DNA of 37,315 nucleotides, from the NCBI GenBank assembly GCA_050741915.1, contig JBOGEX010000008.1:1-37315 (forward strand), written 5' to 3'. This DNA comes from JACCTH01 sp050741915. GTDB lineage: Bacteria > Actinomycetota > Acidimicrobiia > Spongiisociales > ZC4RG35. The notes beneath the pieces were generated by a model. It had not been told where the DNA came from. It searched no databases and worked only from the letters and a program-made list of their open reading frames with translations. Both the position numbers and the translations under genes were made by a program. Below are positions 23,601 to 32,948 of the stretch, piece by piece (the first letter of the stretch is position 1; each line of letters opens with the position of its first letter).

Positions 23601-25047
23601 CTCCGCCCCGACGATGGCGGATCTGGCGAGCCTGGTGGGGGGGCGGCTCAAAGGAGGCCCTGGGACTCGGGTGATCGACGCATCAGCCGACAGCCGCCAG
23701 ATACGCCCCGGCTGGCTTTTTATCGCTATTCCCGGGACCCGCTTCGACGGGCATGAATTCGTCACGGCCGCGGCGGGAAACGGCGCCGCCGGGCTGTGCG
23801 TTTCTCGGGACGTGGAATCGTCGCTGCCGACCATCGAAGTCGCGAGCACCCGGTCGGTGATGGCGCCATTGGCGGCCTCGATCCACGAACGCCCCTCCCG
23901 GGATACCACCGTGGTCGGCGTCACCGGGACCAACGGCAAGACCACGGTCACTTTCCTCTTGGAGTCGATCGCCCGTCAGGCCGGTCGGACCTGCGGCCTG
24001 GTGGGCACGATCGTTACCAGGGTGGGTGACGTTTACTTAGAGAACCCGCATACCACCCCCGAAGCCACCGACCTCCAGCGACTCTTCCGGCGGATGGTGG
24101 ATGGAGGTGCCGAGATCGTGGCCTGTGAGGTCTCAAGCCATGCCCTCGCCCTCGGACGCGCCAACGAGACCCATTTCGCCGTGGGCGCTTTCACCAATCT
24201 CTCCCAGGATCATCTCGACTTTCACGGCGGGATGGAGGACTACTTCCAGGCCAAGGCCTCCCTCATGCAGATGTCGGAGCGGAAGGTGATCTGGGTCGAG
24301 GATCCCTACGGAGCGCGTTTGGCCGAAGAGAACCCCGACGCCCTACTGGTGGGCTGGCAGCGCCCGATCGGCTCTCGCGGGGTAACGGCAGACTCGAGCG
24401 GCACTTCGTTCGAGCTGGTCGTTCCCGATGGCACTGCCGAAGCTCGCCTCCGTCTTCTGGGGCAATTCAACCTGGCCAACGCCCTGATCGCCGCCGGCTG
24501 CGCCCATCTGGTCGGCTTTGATGTCGAGGAGATCGCAGCCGGGTTGAGTGCGCTGGCGGCGGTGCCCGGACGGTTCGAAGTGATCGCGCGCGAGCCGGTC
24601 ATGGTGGTGGTCGACTATGCCCATACGCCAGAGGGAATCGAGACAGTGATCGAGACGGCCCGAACTCTGGCTTCGGGGCGGGTGATCGTCGCCTTGGGGG
24701 CCGGAGGCGACCGTGATCGCGGCAAACGATCACAAATAGGAAGGGCCGCCTCGGCCGCCGACCTGGTCATCGTGACGACCGACAACCCGAGGAGCGAGGA
24801 TCCTCCAACAATCTCGGCCGAAGTCATGGGTGGCGTCGAGCATCCGGCGGCGCTGTCGATACTCGATCGTCGGGAGGCCATTGCCACCGCCCTCGATTCG
24901 GCCCGCCCCGGTGACATCGTCCTGATACTCGGGAAGGGCCACGAAACCACTCAGGAAATCGCTGGTGTCTTTCACCCGTTCTCCGATCAAAAGATCGCCC
25001 GCACCTTGCTGCACGAACGTTTCGGTGATTGGGCAGTCGGAGAGTGA
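23584..25047 (+). CDS. murE: UDP-MurNAc-tripeptide synthetase (meso-diaminopimelate type)
   Basis: A 487-residue Mur ligase that adds the third amino acid to UDP-MurNAc-L-Ala-D-Glu. The ATP loop is GVTGTNGKTTVTFLLE with Lys119. The central-domain HAL and NLSQDHLDFHGGMEDYFQAK carry the metal-binding and carbamyl-lysine region. The C-terminal TTDNPRSEDP has DNPR at residues 400-403, the sequence associated with meso-diaminopimelate as substrate. It overlaps the ftsI end by 17 bases. A start at the internal ATG 23614 (MADLASL) is also possible. The next gene is mraY; murF is not present between them. Confidence 0.93.
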   Translation: MPAPASSAPTMADLASLVGGRLKGGPGTRVIDASADSRQIRPGWLFIAIPGTRFDGHEFVTAAAGNGAAGLCVSRDVESSLPTIEVASTRSVMAPLAASIHERPSRDTTVVGVTGTNGKTTVTFLLESIARQAGRTCGLVGTIVTRVGDVYLENPHTTPEATDLQRLFRRMVDGGAEIVACEVSSHALALGRANETHFAVGAFTNLSQDHLDFHGGMEDYFQAKASLMQMSERKVIWVEDPYGARLAEENPDALLVGWQRPIGSRGVTADSSGTSFELVVPDGTAEARLRLLGQFNLANALIAAGCAHLVGFDVEEIAAGLSALAAVPGRFEVIAREPVMVVVDYAHTPEGIETVIETARTLASGRVIVALGAGGDRDRGKRSQIGRAASAADLVIVTTDNPRSEDPPTISAEVMGGVEHPAALSILDRREAIATALDSARPGDIVLILGKGHETTQEIAGVFHPFSDQKIARTLLHERFGDWAVGE

Positions 25048-26111
25048 TCAGTCTTCTCATCGCCGCCGCCGTCAGCTTGGGCGTCTCCATCTTCGGGACC
25101 CCGATGGCTATCCGCCTGCTGCGCCAGCGATCGATCGGCCAATTCATCCAGGAGGAGATCACGGGACATGCCCACAAGCACGGCACCCCGACCATGGGCG
25201 GCCTCGTCTTTGTCGGCGCCGCCCTGATCGGATACCTCATCGCTCATCTTCGCCTCTGGACCTTTGCCGACGGCTTTACATTTCAGGTCAATTCTTTCGC
25301 GGCCGGGGGCCTCCTGGCCGTCCTGGCGATGGTGGGGATGGGAGCCGTGGGCTTTCTCGACGATTTCATCAAGTTCGTTCGCAAGCACAGTCAGGGCCTC
25401 AGCAAGCGGCACAAGTTCGGGCTGCAGCTCGTGATCGCCATCGTCTTCGCCATCGCCGCCTTGCAGAGCGGTCCCAAGGTGGGCATCAGTACAGAGATCT
25501 CCTTCGTCCGCCCGCTGGGCCTGAACCTCGGGATCTTCTTCGTGTTGTGGGCTCTGCTGATGCTGACCGGAGCCGCCAACGGCGTGAATCTGGCCGACGG
25601 CATGGACGGGCTCGCCGGGGGGAGTGCCGCCCTGGTCACCGGCGCCTACACGATCATCGCCTTCTGGCAGTTCCGTAACCCCACCGAGTATCAGGCGCTC
25701 GACCCCCTCGAGCTGGCGATTGTGGCCGCCGCCATGTTCGGGGCGTTGCTCGGCTTTCTCTGGTGGAATGCCCCGCCGGCTCAGATCTTCATGGGTGATG
25801 TCGGCTCGCAGGCCATCGGAGGCTTGCTCGCCGCCCTGGCCCTGCTTTCCAACACCCACCTCTTGCTGGTTGTCCTCGGTGCCATCTACGTCGCCGAGAC
25901 CATGTCGGTCATCATCCAGGTGGCGAGTTTTCGCTCGTTCGGTCGCCGCGTATTCCGGATGACCCCAATCCACTTCCACTTCGATCTGGGGGGGTGGCCC
26001 GAAACCACCACTGTTATCAGGTTCTGGATCCTGACCGCGGTCGGGGTAGCCCTCGGCCTCGGCCTTTTCTACGCCGACTTCCTTGTCGTGACCGATGGGG
26101 TCCTGGGTTGA
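25044..26111 (+). CDS. mraY: Phospho-MurNAc-pentapeptide transferase
   Basis: A 355-residue integral membrane enzyme with about ten helices. It transfers phospho-MurNAc-pentapeptide to undecaprenyl phosphate, making lipid I. Signatures are HKHGTPTMGGLVF (residues ~40-52), FLDDFIKFVRKHSQGLSKRHKFG, the catalytic Asp-rich ANGVNLADGMDGLAGG, GALLGFLWWNAPPAQIFMGDVGSQAIGG and the late MTPIHFHFDLGGWPETTTVIRFWI. The GTG at 25044 is chosen because it overlaps the murE stop (GTGA); TTG 25029 would add five residues. Confidence 0.93.
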   Translation: MISLLIAAAVSLGVSIFGTPMAIRLLRQRSIGQFIQEEITGHAHKHGTPTMGGLVFVGAALIGYLIAHLRLWTFADGFTFQVNSFAAGGLLAVLAMVGMGAVGFLDDFIKFVRKHSQGLSKRHKFGLQLVIAIVFAIAALQSGPKVGISTEISFVRPLGLNLGIFFVLWALLMLTGAANGVNLADGMDGLAGGSAALVTGAYTIIAFWQFRNPTEYQALDPLELAIVAAAMFGALLGFLWWNAPPAQIFMGDVGSQAIGGLLAALALLSNTHLLLVVLGAIYVAETMSVIIQVASFRSFGRRVFRMTPIHFHFDLGGWPETTTVIRFWILTAVGVALGLGLFYADFLVVTDGVLG

Positions 26112-26113
26112 GA

Positions 26114-27412
26114 ATGCTCGTGCTGGGAGCAGCCATCTCCGGGGCTGCCGCGGCCCGTTTGGGCCGGCGGAAAGGCCACAGCGTCACCGTCTACGACCAA
26201 CGAGCGGGGACCGGCAGCAGCCTTATGGGTGAGGGCATCGGCCTGGTCAGCGGACGCTGGGACCCAGACCTTCTCGCCGGAATCGACCTTGTGGTGACAA
26301 GTCCGGGCGTCCCGTTGCGAGCGGCTCCCATCACCGATGCCCGCGAGGCCGGGGTCCCGGTATGGAGCGAGATCGAGTTCGCCTGGCGTCATCTCGACAT
26401 TCCGGTGATCGCGGTGACCGGCACCAACGGCAAGACGACCGTTACCGAGGCCACGACCGCCATGCTTGCCTCCTCCGGTCTGGCGGTGGCCGCGGTCGGC
26501 AATATCGGTACCGCCCTCTCGGCGGTCGTCGACGAGCCCTACGACTTGCTCGTGGCCGAGGTGTCAAGCTTTCAACTCGACCTCACTGAGAAGTTCCATC
26601 CCCAGACGGCCGTTCTCACGAACCTCGCCCCCGATCATCTCGATTGGCATCCAAGCTATGCGGCTTATGCCGCTGCCAAAGCCAAGGTCTTTGCCAACCA
26701 GGACCAAGCGGATCTGCTCATCTTCGACCAGGACGACCCCGGCGCCACTGAGACAGTGGTCGCAGCCAAGAGTCGAAAGCATCCGGTCTCGGGAGTAAGG
26801 CGGCCAGAGGGGGGAAGCGGACCGGAGGGCAAGTGGCTGCGATTGTCCGATACCGAGGTGGAGCTTGCCAGCCTGCCGTCGGTCGACCCGATCGTCCTGG
26901 TCGACCTCGCAGCTGCCGGAGTGGCCGCCCTCGATCAGGGAGCGCGCCCGGAGGCAGTGGTCGAGATCTGCCGGCGCTTTCGCCCGGGAACCAACCGGCG
27001 CCAATTTGTGGGTGAGCTCGGGGAAATCGCCTTTGTGAACGACTCCAAAGCCACCAACCCCCATGCCGCCCTGGCCAGCATTCGCTCCTTTTCGAGCGTG
27101 ATACTGATCGCCGGGGGGCTGGCCAAGGGTCTCGATGTCTCACCGCTCGCCACTGCCCCCAACGTAAAGATGCTGGTGGCTATCGGGGAGGCGGCGCCAA
27201 TTCTGATCGCCGCTGCTCCTGAGAGCAGGGCCACGACTGCTTCGAGCATGTTCGATGCCGTGGAGGTCGCCTACGCGGGGGCGCGCCCAGGTGACACGGT
27301 TCTGCTGGCGCCGGGCTGCTCCAGCTTCGACATGTTCGATGACTACGCCGATCGTGGCGCGGCGTTTGTCGACGCCGTCAACAGCGTGATTCGAAGGGAG
27401 AAACGTCGATGA
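26114..27412 (+). CDS. murD: UDP-MurNAc-L-Ala--D-Glu ligase
   Basis: A 432-residue Mur ligase that adds D-Glu. The N-terminal Rossmann part is MLVLGAAISGAAAARLGRRKGHSV. The ATP loop is VIAVTGTNGKTTVTEATTAML (Lys near residue 107), with EVSSFQLD and TNLAPDHLDWHPSYAAYAAAKAKVF in the central domain. The C-terminal domain carries FVNDSKATNPHAALASIRSF and LLAPGCSSFDMFDDYADRGAAF, which are characteristic of MurD. The ATG at 26114 is used; TTG 26108 overlaps the mraY stop and is a close alternative. The stop overlaps ftsW. Confidence 0.93.
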   Translation: MLVLGAAISGAAAARLGRRKGHSVTVYDQRAGTGSSLMGEGIGLVSGRWDPDLLAGIDLVVTSPGVPLRAAPITDAREAGVPVWSEIEFAWRHLDIPVIAVTGTNGKTTVTEATTAMLASSGLAVAAVGNIGTALSAVVDEPYDLLVAEVSSFQLDLTEKFHPQTAVLTNLAPDHLDWHPSYAAYAAAKAKVFANQDQADLLIFDQDDPGATETVVAAKSRKHPVSGVRRPEGGSGPEGKWLRLSDTEVELASLPSVDPIVLVDLAAAGVAALDQGARPEAVVEICRRFRPGTNRRQFVGELGEIAFVNDSKATNPHAALASIRSFSSVILIAGGLAKGLDVSPLATAPNVKMLVAIGEAAPILIAAAPESRATTASSMFDAVEVAYAGARPGDTVLLAPGCSSFDMFDDYADRGAAFVDAVNSVIRREKRR

Positions 27413-28575
27413 CAACCAAGGTGATCTCCATCGCCCGCGTCCGCAACGCGGCCCGCAAGCGCGAGGAGACGACCGCGGTAAACAGCCGCTTGATCGTCGT
27501 TCTCGCTTCAGTCGTTCTGGTGCTACTCGTGATCGGTCTCGGCGAACTGATGTCGGCGTCTTCGATCAGGGGCATCACCGACGCTTCGGATCGTTTCTTC
27601 TACCTCAAGCGACAGCTCGTCGGTCTTGGCATCGGATTCGCGCTGCTGCTCGTGATGGTGCGAGTCCCCTACCAGTCATATCGGCGAATCGCCTACCCCA
27701 TCTTTTTCGTCAGCTTGGCAGGTCTAATCGCAGTCTTCGTCTCCGGTATCTCCCGCAACGGCTCCCGGCGATGGCTCGATCTGGGCTTCGTCACCTTTCA
27801 GCCCTCGGAGATTTCGAAGCTGGCGGTGGTCATCGCTCTGGCCACCATCTTTGAGAGGAAGGGCAACCTCCTTTTCGATCGCGGGCATTTCCTCGCTCCT
27901 ATCGGCCTGATCGTCGGCTCGACAGCCGTCTTGATCATTCTGCAACCGGACCTCGGCACCACATTGGTTGTCGCCGCGGCCGCGCTGTCGGTGATCCTGG
28001 TTTCCCGAGCTCCGGCTCGTTACGTGGCGGTGCTGGGGTCGGCATCGCTGGCGACCGCTCTAGTGCTTTCCCTGAGCGAGAGTTATCGGGCTGATCGCAT
28101 CACGTCGTTTCTCAACCCCTGGGCCGATCCCAACGGAACCGGTTACCAGGTGATCCAGGGTTTCTATGCCCTCGGCACCGGCGGGTTGTTTGGGGTGGGG
28201 CTGGGAGCCAGCCGTTATCGGTGGTCGATCCTTCCCAACGCCCACACCGATTTCATCTTCGCCATCATTGGCGAAGAGACGGGGCTGGTGGGGGCGTTGG
28301 GGGTCATAGCGTTGTGCCTCTTCATCGCTCTCTGCGGTTGGTCGATCGCGGCCCGAGCGCCCGATCGCTTCGGAAGGATGCTGGCGGCGGGTATTACCGG
28401 ATGGCTCTCGTTTCAGGCCTTGGCCAACATCGGCGGAGTCCTCGGAGTGCTTCCTATCACCGGGATCGTCTTGCCGTTTGTGAGCTACGGCGCCACCGCC
28501 CTCATCACCTCGCTGGCGGCGGTTGGGATCATCATCAATATCGCTCGCCAGGGCAATGCCAGCCCGCGGCTGTAG
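27409..28575 (+). CDS. ftsW: FtsW, septal peptidoglycan polymerase (SEDS)
   Basis: A 388-residue SEDS glycosyltransferase with ten predicted helices that polymerises lipid II with FtsI. Family marks are FYLKRQLVGLGIGF, GSRRWLDLGFVTFQPSEISKLAVV, ILQPDLGTTLVV (catalytic-region Asp), GYQVIQGFYALGTGGLFGVGLGASRYRW, LPNAHTDFIFAIIGEETGLVG and GVLPITGIVLPFVSYG. A basic ~28-residue cytoplasmic N-terminus precedes helix 1. The location between murD and murG supports FtsW over RodA. It overlaps the murD stop by four bases. Confidence 0.93.
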   Translation: MTTKVISIARVRNAARKREETTAVNSRLIVVLASVVLVLLVIGLGELMSASSIRGITDASDRFFYLKRQLVGLGIGFALLLVMVRVPYQSYRRIAYPIFFVSLAGLIAVFVSGISRNGSRRWLDLGFVTFQPSEISKLAVVIALATIFERKGNLLFDRGHFLAPIGLIVGSTAVLIILQPDLGTTLVVAAAALSVILVSRAPARYVAVLGSASLATALVLSLSESYRADRITSFLNPWADPNGTGYQVIQGFYALGTGGLFGVGLGASRYRWSILPNAHTDFIFAIIGEETGLVGALGVIALCLFIALCGWSIAARAPDRFGRMLAAGITGWLSFQALANIGGVLGVLPITGIVLPFVSYGATALITSLAAVGIIINIARQGNASPRL

Positions 28576-28587
28576 ACCCGATCCGTC

Positions 28588-29670
28588 GTGTCCTACCTCA
28601 TCGCCGCCGCCGGTACTGGTGGGCATGTCTTTCCCGGGCTGGCGGTGGGAGAGGCCCTGGTCGAGTTGGGTGTGAATCAAGATCAGGTACTTTTTGTCGG
28701 TGGTGATCGCCTGGAGAAGGAGGTCTACCCCTCGGCCGGCTTTCCTTTCCTCCGAACCGAGATCGCCGGCTTGAGGCGGGAGCTGACTCCGGCGAATCTG
28801 CGGCTGCCCCTGTTGTTCCTGCGAGCGTCGGCCCAGATCGCAGGGGCAATGGCGGAGCGCGGCGTGACTATGGCGCTGGGTATGGGCGGCTACGTCACCG
28901 TTCCGGTGGCCATCGCCGCCCGTCGCCGGAAGGCACCTCTATTTGTGGCCGAACAAAACGCTTCTGCCGGACTCGCCAGCCGATTTGCATCCCGATCGGC
29001 AGAGCGGGTCTTCGGTTCCTTTCCAGTCACCGATGGCCTGCCGAGCGCAGAGTGGACTGGCAACCCGATCAGAGCGCCAATTCGCCATTTCGACCGCGAC
29101 CGACTGCGAGCCGAGGCGCGCTCTCGCTACGGGCTCGATGAAAGGCGGCAAGTCGTCGGAGTCATCGGTGGGAGCTTGGGAGCGGGGGCACTCAATCGGG
29201 TAGCCGAGATCCTGGCGTCGGCGACGCCTCAGTACGCGATCCTCAATATCTGTGGAGAAGGGAATGTGAGCGAGCAGCAGGCCCGAGCCGAGGTCAGCCC
29301 GGCGACATGGATTGTGCGCGGCTTCGAGCCACGCATCGAGCTTTTCTATGCCGCGGTCGACGTCGTGGTCGCCCGAGCCGGGGGAGCGGTGGCCGAACTC
29401 ACCGCCACCGCTACTCCCTCCGTGCTCATCCCGGGAGGGTTCGGATCGGGTGGTCATCAAGAAGCCAATGCCGCCTTCCTCGCCGCCACCGGAGCGGCAT
29501 TGCTCCTCTCCGAGGACAAAATCGCACAGAGTCCGGAGCTGGTCTCCGAGATGCTTTCCCCGCTGCGTCATGCTCGGATGACCGAAGCCACGAGGACGTT
29601 GGCCCGACCCAACGCCGCCGCCGACATCGCCACAGCAATGCAGATGGTCCACGACGGTGGTCCCCCATGA
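28588..29670 (+). CDS. murG: Lipid II synthase, UDP-GlcNAc transferase MurG
   Basis: A 360-residue GT-B glycosyltransferase that adds GlcNAc to lipid I on the cytoplasmic face. The first glycine loop is AAAGTGGHVFPGLAVGEAL (residues ~6-24). MGGYVTVPVAIAA and FVAEQNASAGLASR follow. The second-domain loop is GVIGGSLGAGALN. The UDP-GlcNAc-binding region reads VVVARAGGAVAELTATATPSVLIPGGFGSGGHQEANAAFL. The family usually has SRAGA with more polar residues at this point; the variation is minor. A GTG start follows ftsW by 12 bases. A 138-base repeat-bearing gap follows before murC. Confidence 0.93.
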   Translation: MSYLIAAAGTGGHVFPGLAVGEALVELGVNQDQVLFVGGDRLEKEVYPSAGFPFLRTEIAGLRRELTPANLRLPLLFLRASAQIAGAMAERGVTMALGMGGYVTVPVAIAARRRKAPLFVAEQNASAGLASRFASRSAERVFGSFPVTDGLPSAEWTGNPIRAPIRHFDRDRLRAEARSRYGLDERRQVVGVIGGSLGAGALNRVAEILASATPQYAILNICGEGNVSEQQARAEVSPATWIVRGFEPRIELFYAAVDVVVARAGGAVAELTATATPSVLIPGGFGSGGHQEANAAFLAATGAALLLSEDKIAQSPELVSEMLSPLRHARMTEATRTLARPNAAADIATAMQMVHDGGPP

Positions 29671-29680
29671 TCCACAAATT

Positions 29681-29730
29681 CAAATTTGTTGCACCACGAC
29701 CGTCCTCCACAAATTTGTTGCACCACGACC
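29681..29730 (+). repeat. Direct repeats in the murG-murC gap
   Basis: An identical 21-bp sequence, CAAATTTGTTGCACCACGAC plus C, occurs at 29681-29701 and 29710-29730. A partial copy (TCCACAAATT) lies just before, and AAATTT-containing relatives at ~29749 and ~29781. The second copy includes the perfect palindrome ACAAATTTGT (29709-29718). These A/T-rich cores stand out in GC-rich sequence. Confidence 0.8.
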
Positions 29731-29811
29731 AACAGTCGGTCGCCCTGCGACAAATTTCGGTAGAGCTGGTCTTCCTGCACCAAATTTGATGATGATCGGT
29801 CGTCGCCCGTG

Positions 29812-31202
<1,391 letters not shown>

Positions 31203-31206
<4 letters not shown>

Positions 31207-32117
31207 GCTATCCCTGGGGGAGATTGATCGAGGCCGGGCATGCCCGGGCCGGAGTCCTGCTCGGCCGTCTGACGACCTACAAGCTTGGCGGCCCCGCTGC
31301 CTATTTCGTCGAGGCGAACGACGTTCACACTCTGGCGGCAACAGCGGAGGCGCTGGCGGCAGCGCCGTTGCCGGTTCTGGTCCTGGGCCGGGGAAGCAAT
31401 CTCGTCATCGCCGACGACGGCTTTCCCGGTGTTGTGATCAGGCTCGGGAGCCCGTATGCGGCGATCGAGATCGGAACTTCGGTCATAGCGGGCGGGGCGG
31501 CGGGGTTGCCGCAGGTGGCCCGAGCCGCGACGGGTGCGGGCCGTCGGGGAGTCGAGTTCATGGTCGGGATCCCGGGCAGCGTCGGGGGAGGGGTCCGCCA
31601 GAACGCGGGCTGTTTCGGGCGGGAGATGGTCGACGTTTTGGAATCAGCGGACGTCTATGACCTGGGTCGGGGAAAGCAAGTCATTGTTCGTCGGGGCGAG
31701 CTGGAAATGGGCTACCGCCACACCAATGTCGGTTCCGACCAGATTGTCCTGCAAGCCCAATTCGCCATCGAAGCCGGCGACGCTGGGGAAGGGGGGGCAG
31801 TGATGCGCGAGATCACTCGCTGGCGGCGTCTTCATCAACCCGGCGGCACCCTCAATGCCGGGTCCGTTTTCAAGAACCCGCCCGGTGACTCGGCCGGCCG
31901 CATCATCGACAGCCTCGGGCTGAAAGGCACTGCCGTGGGAGGAGCGTCAGTCTCAGAGAAGCACGCCAACTTTTTCGTGGCAATGCCAGGAACCAAAGCG
32001 ATGGAGGTTTACCTTCTTGTGGAGAAAGTGAGACAAGGCGTGCGAGACCGGACCGGGATCGAGCTCGAACCCGAAATCCAATTTGCCGGCCGATTTGAGA
32101 AGGCTGAAGGAGACTGA
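31203..32117 (+). CDS. murB: UDP-N-acetylenolpyruvoylglucosamine reductase
   Basis: A 304-residue FAD enzyme that reduces enolpyruvyl-UDP-GlcNAc to UDP-MurNAc. It has TTYKLGGPAAYFVEAND, the FAD-binding VLGRGSNLVIADDGFPGVVI (residues ~59-78), GIPGSVGGGVRQNAGCFGREM, and the C-terminal GSVFKNPPGDSAGRIIDSLGLKG with the catalytic Ser, followed by VSEKHANFFV. The absence of the extra loop of the Escherichia-type enzyme and the compact size suggest type II MurB. It overlaps murC by four bases; ftsQ follows two bases later. In the pathway it acts before MurC. Confidence 0.93.
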
Positions 32118-32119
32118 GC

Positions 32120-32851
32120 ATGGACCGGCGATTGGAGAAGCGACGAAGAGAGGTGGCTGAAGGGCGTGCCCGCTCTGGTCTCTCCAAACTCCTCCTGGTC
32201 TTGATCCTCGCTTCGATAGGGGGCCTGGCGACCTGGTTGTTCCGATCACCACTCCTTTCTGTCCACGAGATTGTGGTGGCCGGGGCACCGCCTCATCTCA
32301 GAGAACAAGTCCGAAGCGAATCAGGAATTGCTCCCGGCCAGCCATTGGTATCGGTTCGCCCAGGCCAAGTGGAAGCGGCCCTGGGCGGCAATCCCTGGAT
32401 CGCATCCTCGAAGGTGAGCTTGCAGTGGCCCCAACAGGTGTTGATCGAAATCACTCCTCGACTCCCGGTTGCCTGGCTCGATGGGGGCGAGGGTTGGAGC
32501 CTCGTGGGGCGAGACGCGGTCGTTCTCGAAACCGCCGCCCAGGCGGGGACGGAACTTCCCACCCTGCGCGCCGCAGGCGAGGTCCAAAAGCTCGGTGGTC
32601 TCGCCTTCCTGGCAGAACTCGGACCCCTCGAGTACCCGGGGGCGATCGTCTCCCAGCGCGGGGGCGAGATCTGGGCCCAGGTCTCCGGTCACAGTATTCG
32701 CCTGGGAAGACCTATCGACATGGAGGCCAAGGCGCGCACCCTTGTTGCTCTGCTAGCGCAGGGAATCGAGGCGGGAGCCAGCATCAGTCTCGTCGCTCCC
32801 ACCCGCCCGGCCGTTTCCTGGTCAAACACTCAGTCTCTGGTTGAGCCTTAG
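32120..32851 (+). CDS. ftsQ: FtsQ/DivIB-type division protein
   Basis: A 243-residue bitopic protein. The basic cytoplasmic N-terminus (residues 1-23, MDRRLEKRRREVAEG...) is followed by a membrane helix LLLVLILASIGGLATWLF (~24-41). A POTRA domain starts SPLLSVHEIVVAGAPPHLREQVRSESGI with PWIASSKVSLQWPQQVLIEITPRLPVAWL, then the FtsQ beta domain. It links early and late division proteins and binds FtsL. Position before ftsZ supports the assignment despite low sequence conservation. GGAGA upstream is the ribosome binding site. Confidence 0.9.
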   Translation: MDRRLEKRRREVAEGRARSGLSKLLLVLILASIGGLATWLFRSPLLSVHEIVVAGAPPHLREQVRSESGIAPGQPLVSVRPGQVEAALGGNPWIASSKVSLQWPQQVLIEITPRLPVAWLDGGEGWSLVGRDAVVLETAAQAGTELPTLRAAGEVQKLGGLAFLAELGPLEYPGAIVSQRGGEIWAQVSGHSIRLGRPIDMEAKARTLVALLAQGIEAGASISLVAPTRPAVSWSNTQSLVEP

Positions 32852-32861
32852 ATCGAGTGGG

Positions 32862-32890
32862 TTTACATTCCAAAAAGCCCGGACTAAACC
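32862..32890 (+). promoter_or_regulatory. Putative ftsZ promoter
   Basis: TTTACA (32862-32867), a 17-base spacer and TAAACC (32885-32890) resemble a sigma70-type promoter in the 97-base ftsQ-ftsZ gap. This gap is noticeably A/T-rich for the genome. The expected leader is about 50 bases, ending with AAGGGG (32934-32939) nine bases before the ftsZ ATG. The pyrimidine-rich ACTAAACCTCTACCTCA stretch following is reminiscent of sequences upstream of ftsZ in other actinobacteria, from memory. Confidence 0.5.
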
Positions 32891-32948
32891 TCTACCTCAC
32901 CTTTTCAGTTCTTCGATTTTTTCCCACGTCATCAAGGGGTTATTCACC

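Noticed and set aside
24987..25979. A 330-codon minus-strand open frame
   Set aside because: It is opposite mraY and its sequence is the Asp/Gln/Gly-rich pattern typical of the reverse of membrane-helix codons.
29681..29800. CRISPR array
   Set aside because: Only two full 21-bp repeats with an 8-bp gap are present, spacers are absent and no cas genes are nearby.
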